Assembly: GCA_023433985.1 (NCBI GenBank)
Contig: JAEYTN010000561.1
Location: 1-5,564 of the forward strand
Origin: Pseudomonadota bacterium
GTDB taxonomy: Bacteria > Pseudomonadota > Alphaproteobacteria > Rhizobiales > Devosiaceae
DNA length: 5,564 nt
Direction of reading: 5' to 3'
Both the position numbers and the translations under genes were made by a program. The notes under the pieces were generated by a model that made no database searches, was not told the origin of the DNA, and saw nothing but the letters and a program-made list of their open reading frames with translations. Shown here one piece after another: positions 1 to 5,564 of the stretch (the first letter of the stretch is position 1; each line of letters starts with the position of its first letter).

Positions 1-426
<426 letters not shown>

Positions 427-435
427 GGACCAGTT

Positions 436-442
436 CTCCTCA
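436..442 (-). promoter_or_regulatory. Shine-Dalgarno of the MoxR gene, overlapping the VWA stop codon
   Basis: On the minus strand the sequence reads TGAGGAG, then nine bases, then TTG at 426. The TGA is the stop of the VWA gene, and AGGAG (440-436) is a strong ribosome site at normal spacing. This decides the TTG start and indicates that ribosomes ending the VWA protein can reinitiate directly on the MoxR gene. Confidence 0.8.
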
Positions 443-3400
443 GGCGGCGACAGGCGCGGGTTCCGTGCGCGTCTCGCGCCGGCGGCCAGTTGGTTGGGTA
501 TCGTGCATGTGCGGTTGGGATGCGGGGCGGATGAGCCCGGTATAGCGGACGGCAAGTTCCAGCAGCAGCGCGGCGATGCCGGCGGCGAGCCAGCCCTGCC
601 AGAACGGGCGCGCCTGCCAATGAAGCGCGTCGCCCTCGGGCTGGCGAGTGGCCGCAGCGAGAAGTGCAAGACCATCCTCGCGCAGGGCGGGGCGCAGATG
701 CGCAGGATAGTTGGCGTGGGTGGCGGCCGAAACCGCCGCTTCGCCCGCGGTCGCCTCGAAGGTCACTGGCCCCGCATCGGCGGGATAGAAGCGGCCCTCG
801 TAGAGGCCGGGGCGGATGCGCCGGAGCGGAACACTGCTCGTAGTATCGCCAGCCGTGGCGACGAGCGCGGGGGCAAGGTTGCGCAGCGCACCGGCGACAG
901 TGACGCGTGCCTCGATCCCGTCTCCGCGTTCGGCGAGCGTGACGGTCAGGTCGCTGCGATCGACCGGCGGCAGGAACTGGCGCAGGGCCTGCGACCACAG
1001 GGCCGAGTATCCCGGCAGCTGCTGCCATGCGGCCGACCACGGACCAACTGCGTCGGTGGCGAGCGCCAGAACCGAGCCGTTGCCATGGCGCCAGGAGGCA
1101 AGCAGCGGCATCGCCTCGTTCTTGCTGTCGAGCACGGCCATGGAGAGCGTCGCCTCCGGCTTGGGCGTCGTCAGCACGAAGCCGTCGATGGGCGGCATGG
1201 TTTCGGGCAGGCCGCGGAGGAACGGCTCGGAACGCGAGGCCCAGAGCGGCTGCGTGCGGCGCTCCTCGATCGGCGCGCCCGAGAGCAGCATGGCCTCCTG
1301 CGAGAGGATCGAGGGCAGCGCGGCGAAATCGTCGGTGGCGTGGAAGGTGCCGCTGCCCAGCCGGGCGATCTCGGCCACCAGCTCGCGCTCAGCGCCCTTG
1401 CCGATCGACACTGAGGAGACGGTGATGCCCTCCGCCCGGATTCGCGCGAGGAGGCCCGGATAGTCGGCCGGCTGGCTCAGGCCATCGGTCATCACCACGA
1501 TGTGGCGGGCCGGGCTTTCGAGGCCGCGCAGCATGTTGAAGGCCGCCTCCAGGCCCGGGTAGATCTCCGTGCCGCCGCCCGGATCGACGGTGCTCATGGC
1601 GGCCGCGACGGCATCGACGTTCACCTCGCTGAGCGGCAGCACGGTGGTCGCCTCGGCGTCGAAGACGACGACGCCGACCTGGCTCCTGGCGTTGAGCAGC
1701 TTCACGGCCGAGAGCGTCGCCTGCTTGGCGACATCAAGGCGCGTTTCGTTACCCACCGGCTGCTGCATGCTGCCCGAGCGATCGAGCACAAAGACCAGCG
1801 TCGCCTCCGGCATGTCGCGCGGCACGCGGCTCGAGAGTGGCGACAGCTCGTCGAGCGGCGTTTCGAGGTAGCCGCCGGGACCGAACGCATTCGGCCCGCC
1901 GAGGATCAGCAGCCCCAGCCCTTCATTAGCGACGGCGGCCTGCAGCTCCTGCTGCTGCTGGGTGGTGAGCGCAATGGCCGGCAGGTCGAGCAGCACCGCG
2001 CCGTCATAGCCGCGCCAGTCGGCCGCCAAGTAGGGTGCCTTCACCGGCAGCACGGCCTCGGCGACGACCTCCTGCGTGCCGAGCCAGTCGACGAAGGCGG
2101 CGGCCTGCGCCGGGTCAGCGGCGATCACCGCCACCTTGCCCGGCTCGCGGACATCGAGAATGCGGTGAATGTTCGATGCCGGGCCGGTGCCGACGCGCAG
2201 CTCGTAGTCGGCCGTCCCGGCAACCGCTTCAGGCATGACGGTGTCGATCCGGTTGTCGCCGGCCACGAGGTCAACTTCCTGCGAAACCAGCTCGACCCCA
2301 TCGCGGGCGATCGTCAGGGTGGCGCGGGTGGCCGTTGCGCTGTGGACGATGCCGGTCAGCTCGAACGCATCGCCAGCATAGATCGGCCCCGGAGCCTCGA
2401 TGTCCGCAGCCACCACGCCATCGAAGGCAGCGGGTGAGCGGTTCAGGTCCAGCACGATATCGCGGGCATTGAGCTCGGATGCCACCCGTCGGGCGTCGGC
2501 CGCAGCGAGGCTGCCCTGCCCATCGACGAGGAGGCGACCGGGCCGGTCCCACGGCAGGCTCGCCGCGGCAAGGCGGACGGCCAGACCATCGTCGCCGCCA
2601 CGCTCTGCATTCGCTCCCGACACGCCCACCGGCATCACGGCCCGGCCCCATTCGGGCCAGGGCAGCGGCACGTTCACTGCCGCGAGCACCAACAGTCCCA
2701 GCGTCCCCAGCCGCAGCGTCAGGACGATGCGGCGACGCAGGTGCAGCGGGCTCGACTTCGCGAGGCCGGCCACACGCAGGAACCGCTCGCTGCCGGCCCC
2801 GGCAATGATGGTTTCGACGACCAGCACCAGCACCACAAGCGCCAGTAGCCACGGCCAGAGCGCCAACGGGAACGGCGCGGCCTTCGAGGCCACCGCGGCT
2901 TCCTCCGCCCGCGGGGCGACCACGCCATTGATGGCGATGATCTCGGACCGGTCGCCGGCCGAGACGCGGTAAAGGCCCACATTGGTAGGCCGGAAATCGG
3001 CGACCGGCAGGGGCTCGGCCTCGCCCGGCACGTCGAGCCGCTCGATCGTGCCGCCGGCATAGCGCGCATCGAGCCCGCAACGCTCGCCCACCAGGCATCC
3101 GGTCCGCACCGCGCCTTCGGCCCGTAGCCCCAGCCAGTCCATCAGGTTGGAAGCGAAGACCGGCAGGCTCGACTGCCATGCCCAATCCGACGTTCGTGGG
3201 TCGAACAGAAGCCGCAGGCCGCGGTCGTGCGCCGCGATCAGCGGCACGCCGTTGGCGGCGAGCAGCGTCTCCCCCGCCTCGCCCGGCACCCTGTAGTGCT
3301 CCGCGACACTGATGCCGGTCCAGTCGACGCCCGCCATCAGCGGGTGCCCGGACATCGCGGCGGTCGGGACCAGCGCGCCAGCGGCAGCGATCTCCGCCTC

Positions 3401-4564
3401 GCCGACACCGGCATCGCCGATCCAGACAACATTGCCATCGGGCGCACGGGCGATCCGCTCGTTGTCCACCACCACGAGGTCATAGCTGGCGCTGTCGGCC
3501 GGCAGCCCCGCGGCCTCGTAGATCTCCGTACCTTCCACCGCAGCGATGGCGTTGAGCACCGGCTGGCCGCCCTCCCCGACATAGAGCACGCGGATCGGCT
3601 TCGGCGCCGGGGCGGTGACGAACCACGCGGTGTTGCGCGACGGGTTGGCGTCGGGGCTGACGGACACCGAAACCACACCCGGCCCCGGCAGTTCGAGCGG
3701 AATGCTGAACTCACGTGTCACCGGGCCGCCGGACAGCTCGACCTCGGGACGGCCTAGCACCTGCCGCGTCCACTCGAGCGGCGCCGCACCGGCTTCTGCC
3801 GCATAGCTGACGATCAGCTCGGTGCCGCCGAGCCTGCCTTCGAGCAGCACCTCGCCGTTCAAGATGTAATGGAACGGCTTGTCGCCTTTGAGCTCCAGCC
3901 TGGCCGAAAGGCTTGCGTCCGCCCGCGTTGCCGGCGGCAGCACCACGGACTCGATGGCCGCGTCCTGAGGCAACCCGGGCACCGCGACAGGAGCATCCGA
4001 AACGACGATCACAGCCGTCGCCTCGTCGGGCTGCGTGATCGGCTGCACCAAGGTCGTCGCGCGATCCCATGCGGGGCTCCCGTCCTCGGGCGTAATGGCG
4101 TCAAAGACGCTCCCGGGCTGTTCGGCACGCTGCCGCACTGCCAGAGGCACGACCTCGTCCCCGACGGCAATGACCGAAACCAGTTCGCCACTCCGGGCGG
4201 CGGCCAGCCGCTCCGCCAGCTGCCGCTTCGCCATGGCCAGAAGGTCGGCGCCGTCCTCACCCGTCGCGTTCATGGCGGCCGAGCGATCGACGAGGAACAC
4301 CCAGTGGTCGATCTTCTGGTCGCCGTGCAGCACTGGCTGCGCCAAGGCGAGCGCGGCCGCAGCGACGGCGAGCAGTTGCAGCGCCAGGGGCCAGCTCGGC
4401 CTCGGCCAGCCGAGCTTCCGGCTGCGCTTCTGCTGCCCGAGTTCGATGCGGCGCCAGATGGCGAGGCTGGGCACACGCACGGTGCGCTTGAGCCGCATGT
4501 GCAGCAGGACGACGAGGACGCCGACGGACACCATCAGCAGGCCAACCGGGGCGATGAAGCTCAT
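440..4564 (-). CDS. BatA-type membrane protein with two VWA domains and amidotransferase-like folds
   Basis: This complete 1374-residue protein starts at ATG (4564) and stops at TGA (442-440). Predicted membrane helices are at about 5-22, 58-77, 564-587, 612-632 and 1321-1343. The loops at 23-57 and 588-611 and the C-terminal tail carry many Arg/Lys, so the positive-inside rule puts them in the cytoplasm and both large regions (78-563, 633-1320) in the periplasm. Residues 1-80 match the BatA/aerotolerance N-terminal anchor, with [11 protein letters not shown] at 31-40. VWA-1 (about 87-220) has a degraded MIDAS: DRSAA at 93-97 and VSDAP around D190. A dinucleotide-fold-like, GATase-like segment follows at 324-480. 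After the second hairpin come a beta-sandwich-like region (about 680-805), a GATase-like part (810-905), VWA-2 (922-1095) and a GATase-like remainder (1110-1200). VWA-2 has a canonical MIDAS: DRSGS at 928-932, T999 and D1027. No catalytic cysteine is present, so amidotransferase activity is not expected. The likely role is a periplasmic metal-dependent protein-binding scaffold working with the MoxR ATPase encoded next. The domain calls are firm for VWA-2 and BatA and less so for the GATase-like parts. Confidence 0.92.
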   Translation of the reverse strand: MSFIAPVGLLMVSVGVLVVLLHMRLKRTVRVPSLAIWRRIELGQQKRSRKLGWPRPSWPLALQLLAVAAAALALAQPVLHGDQKIDHWVFLVDRSAAMNATGEDGADLLAMAKRQLAERLAAARSGELVSVIAVGDEVVPLAVRQRAEQPGSVFDAITPEDGSPAWDRATTLVQPITQPDEATAVIVVSDAPVAVPGLPQDAAIESVVLPPATRADASLSARLELKGDKPFHYILNGEVLLEGRLGGTELIVSYAAEAGAAPLEWTRQVLGRPEVELSGGPVTREFSIPLELPGPGVVSVSVSPDANPSRNTAWFVTAPAPKPIRVLYVGEGGQPVLNAIAAVEGTEIYEAAGLPADSASYDLVVVDNERIARAPDGNVVWIGDAGVGEAEIAAAGALVPTAAMSGHPLMAGVDWTGISVAEHYRVPGEAGETLLAANGVPLIAAHDRGLRLLFDPRTSDWAWQSSLPVFASNLMDWLGLRAEGAVRTGCLVGERCGLDARYAGGTIERLDVPGEAEPLPVADFRPTNVGLYRVSAGDRSEIIAINGVVAPRAEEAAVASKAAPFPLALWPWLLALVVLVLVVETIIAGAGSERFLRVAGLAKSSPLHLRRRIVLTLRLGTLGLLVLAAVNVPLPWPEWGRAVMPVGVSGANAERGGDDGLAVRLAAASLPWDRPGRLLVDGQGSLAAADARRVASELNARDIVLDLNRSPAAFDGVVAADIEAPGPIYAGDAFELTGIVHSATATRATLTIARDGVELVSQEVDLVAGDNRIDTVMPEAVAGTADYELRVGTGPASNIHRILDVREPGKVAVIAADPAQAAAFVDWLGTQEVVAEAVLPVKAPYLAADWRGYDGAVLLDLPAIALTTQQQQELQAAVANEGLGLLILGGPNAFGPGGYLETPLDELSPLSSRVPRDMPEATLVFVLDRSGSMQQPVGNETRLDVAKQATLSAVKLLNARSQVGVVVFDAEATTVLPLSEVNVDAVAAAMSTVDPGGGTEIYPGLEAAFNMLRGLESPARHIVVMTDGLSQPADYPGLLARIRAEGITVSSVSIGKGAERELVAEIARLGSGTFHATDDFAALPSILSQEAMLLSGAPIEERRTQPLWASRSEPFLRGLPETMPPIDGFVLTTPKPEATLSMAVLDSKNEAMPLLASWRHGNGSVLALATDAVGPWSAAWQQLPGYSALWSQALRQFLPPVDRSDLTVTLAERGDGIEARVTVAGALRNLAPALVATAGDTTSSVPLRRIRPGLYEGRFYPADAGPVTFEATAGEAAVSAATHANYPAHLRPALREDGLALLAAATRQPEGDALHWQARPFWQGWLAAGIAALLLELAVRYTGLIRPASQPHMHDTQPTGRRRETRTEPAPVAA

Positions 4565-5564
4565 GGCGCACCGTCCCCGTCGCCGGACAAGCTGTTGAAG
4601 TAGCGCGCAACGACGGGCAGCGCGTCCGCCTCGACCGACTGGCGATGCGTCACCTGCGCGGCAAAGCGAGCATAGGCTACCGTTGCATCCACGGTGCCGG
4701 TGCCATCGCTGGTATTGGCGGCGGTCGGCACGAAGACCCGGATGTGGCCGTCCTCCTGCTCGTCGGCCGCGGTCAGCGCCATATCCTGGGTCGGGTCGGG
4801 CATGGTCTCAAGGAAGCCGCTGTCATCGAGCAGCGGCTGCGAACCGCCGCCGGCGGTGTTGCTCTCGCCCTTGCCCGACTGGGCCGCACCTCCGGCCGAG
4901 AAGCTGCCTGCATTCTTCAGCTTCTGCGACTGCATGGGGCTGGCGACGAACTCGTCGCCGCCGGAGGGTCCGGTGTCCTCGCGGCCGCCGGCACCATCGG
5001 GTGCCGGCTCATCGGCCGGCGCGTCGCCTTGGGCGAGCTCGGTGTTGGCAGCGGTGCGCTCGCGGGCGAGGCCGTACATGTCGACGGGCGTGCTGTCGCC
5101 CGATGAGCCATTTCCCAGCGCCTCGCGCCGGGTGCGCTGCGCTTCCATCGCGGCCTGCGCATTGCCGAGGACAGCTGCCGTATCACCGGGCTCTTCGCGC
5201 AGCCAGTCGGGCAGTTCCTGGCCAAATCCGGCCCGCGCATGCTCGAGCAACGCCGCGAGTTCAGCCTCGACGGCTTCGGGCGCGCGGCCGGCCGCCAGTT
5301 CCTCCACCAGCTTCTCGGCCTGCCGGGCGACGGCCGCGAGGTAGTCGCTGCGGCGCTGCCGCGACTCCTGCGCCAGAAGCTCGGCCAGTGCCTGCACGGC
5401 CTCGGCTTCGATCGGCGCATCCGCGTCGACGGCCACTGAGGCAGGCGCAACCGGCGCGATGGCGCGGTCCGTCATGATGGCGACCGCACCGGCCAACAGG
5501 CCGGCTGCTGCGAGGAACGCCAGCGCGGCGAGCGTCGGTCGCCCGAGCAGCGGAACGATGCGCG
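4561..5564 (-). CDS. Single-pass membrane protein of a MoxR/VWA operon, 5'-truncated by window edge
   Basis: I do not recognise a named family. The frame is open from the window edge (first full codon at 5562) to a TGA at 4563-4561, giving 333 visible residues. Numbering from the first visible codon, residues 10-30 form a hydrophobic Ala/Leu-rich membrane helix preceded by two arginines, so the rest is probably periplasmic. Residues 50-144 are rich in Ala, Glu, Leu and Arg and look helical, possibly coiled coil. Residues 147-270 are a Gly/Ser/Asp/Pro-rich, probably disordered linker. Residues 270-325 look folded again and end in a VVARYFNSL segment, which resembles the YF-ending C-termini of helical membrane proteins encoded beside MoxR and BatA genes elsewhere (from memory, not tested). 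There is no cysteine. A TTG at 5496 could be read as a start, but it falls inside the membrane helix, so the true start is more likely upstream of the window. The stop overlaps the next start as ATGA, which suggests translational coupling and a shared function with the VWA protein. Confidence 0.8.
   Translation of the reverse strand, partial: RIVPLLGRPTLAALAFLAAAGLLAGAVAIMTDRAIAPVAPASVAVDADAPIEAEAVQALAELLAQESRQRRSDYLAAVARQAEKLVEELAAGRAPEAVEAELAALLEHARAGFGQELPDWLREEPGDTAAVLGNAQAAMEAQRTRREALGNGSSGDSTPVDMYGLARERTAANTELAQGDAPADEPAPDGAGGREDTGPSGGDEFVASPMQSQKLKNAGSFSAGGAAQSGKGESNTAGGGSQPLLDDSGFLETMPDPTQDMALTAADEQEDGHIRVFVPTAANTSDGTGTVDATVAYARFAAQVTHRQSVEADALPVVARYFNSLSGDGDGAP
4574..4578 (-). promoter_or_regulatory. 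Probable Shine-Dalgarno of the VWA gene, inside the upstream gene
   Basis: GGGGA lies nine bases upstream of the ATG at 4564 and within the last codons of the preceding gene. It is a moderate match to the anti-Shine-Dalgarno. Together with the ATGA stop/start overlap (4564-4561) it supports coupled translation of the two membrane proteins. Confidence 0.5.

Noticed and set aside
1943..1962. A short CTG/CAG run encoding four glutamines (residues 869-872 of the VWA protein)
   Set aside because: It is too short to count as a meaningful repeat and sits in an ordinary helical segment of the GATase-like region.
1502..2437. A 311-codon plus-strand open frame rich in Arg, His and Gln
   Set aside because: It is antisense to the second half of the VWA gene, including its clear MIDAS motifs. 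It shows no domain and is a by-product of the opposite-strand codons.
2271..3185. A 304-codon minus-strand open frame within the VWA gene
   Set aside because: It is an alternative frame of a gene that is open and domain-consistent throughout. Its translation is Arg/Gly/Ala-rich, with no motif and no sign of a frameshift in the host gene.
3869..4603. A 244-codon plus-strand open frame opposite the VWA N-terminus
   Set aside because: The minus strand here encodes a convincing BatA anchor and VWA domain. The plus-strand translation has low-complexity, Arg/Gln/His-rich content.

Overview
The window is roughly two-thirds GC by eye and fully occupied by one block of genes on the minus strand. The GC content, the codon usage and the protein families suggest a GC-rich proteobacterium, most likely an alphaproteobacterium. 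That placement is an inference, because the window holds no rRNA or other marker gene.

In transcription order (high to low coordinates) there are three genes. (1) A gene of unrecognised family, cut at its 5' end by the window edge (4561-5564). It encodes a single-pass membrane protein with a helical Ala/Glu-rich region, a long Gly/Ser/Asp-rich linker and a more structured C-terminus. (2) A complete 1374-residue membrane protein (440-4564). It appears to join two BatA-like modules end to end: a BatA N-terminal anchor with a degenerate von Willebrand A (VWA) domain and an amidotransferase-like fold, then a second membrane hairpin, an inactive glutamine-amidotransferase-like fold and an intact VWA domain, closed by a C-terminal membrane helix. 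(3) The N-terminal 142 residues of a MoxR-family AAA+ ATPase (1-426), starting at TTG and running off the left edge.

The genes are tightly coupled. Genes 1 and 2 overlap by ATGA. Genes 2 and 3 are 13 bases apart, with the Shine-Dalgarno of gene 3 overlapping the stop codon of gene 2. No promoter or terminator is visible, so the operon probably extends beyond both edges. The content matches the widespread MoxR/VWA (Bat-type) systems, in which a cytoplasmic MoxR ATPase is thought to act as a chaperone or remodelling factor with membrane-anchored VWA proteins whose metal-binding sites (MIDAS) hold partner proteins. The substrate of this operon cannot be read from the sequence.

The most notable points are the double-module VWA protein with one degraded and one intact metal site, the only two cysteines of that protein lying six residues apart in a predicted periplasmic segment, and MoxR lying downstream of its VWA partner. 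I see no RNA genes, mobile elements, CRISPR arrays or convincing plus-strand genes.
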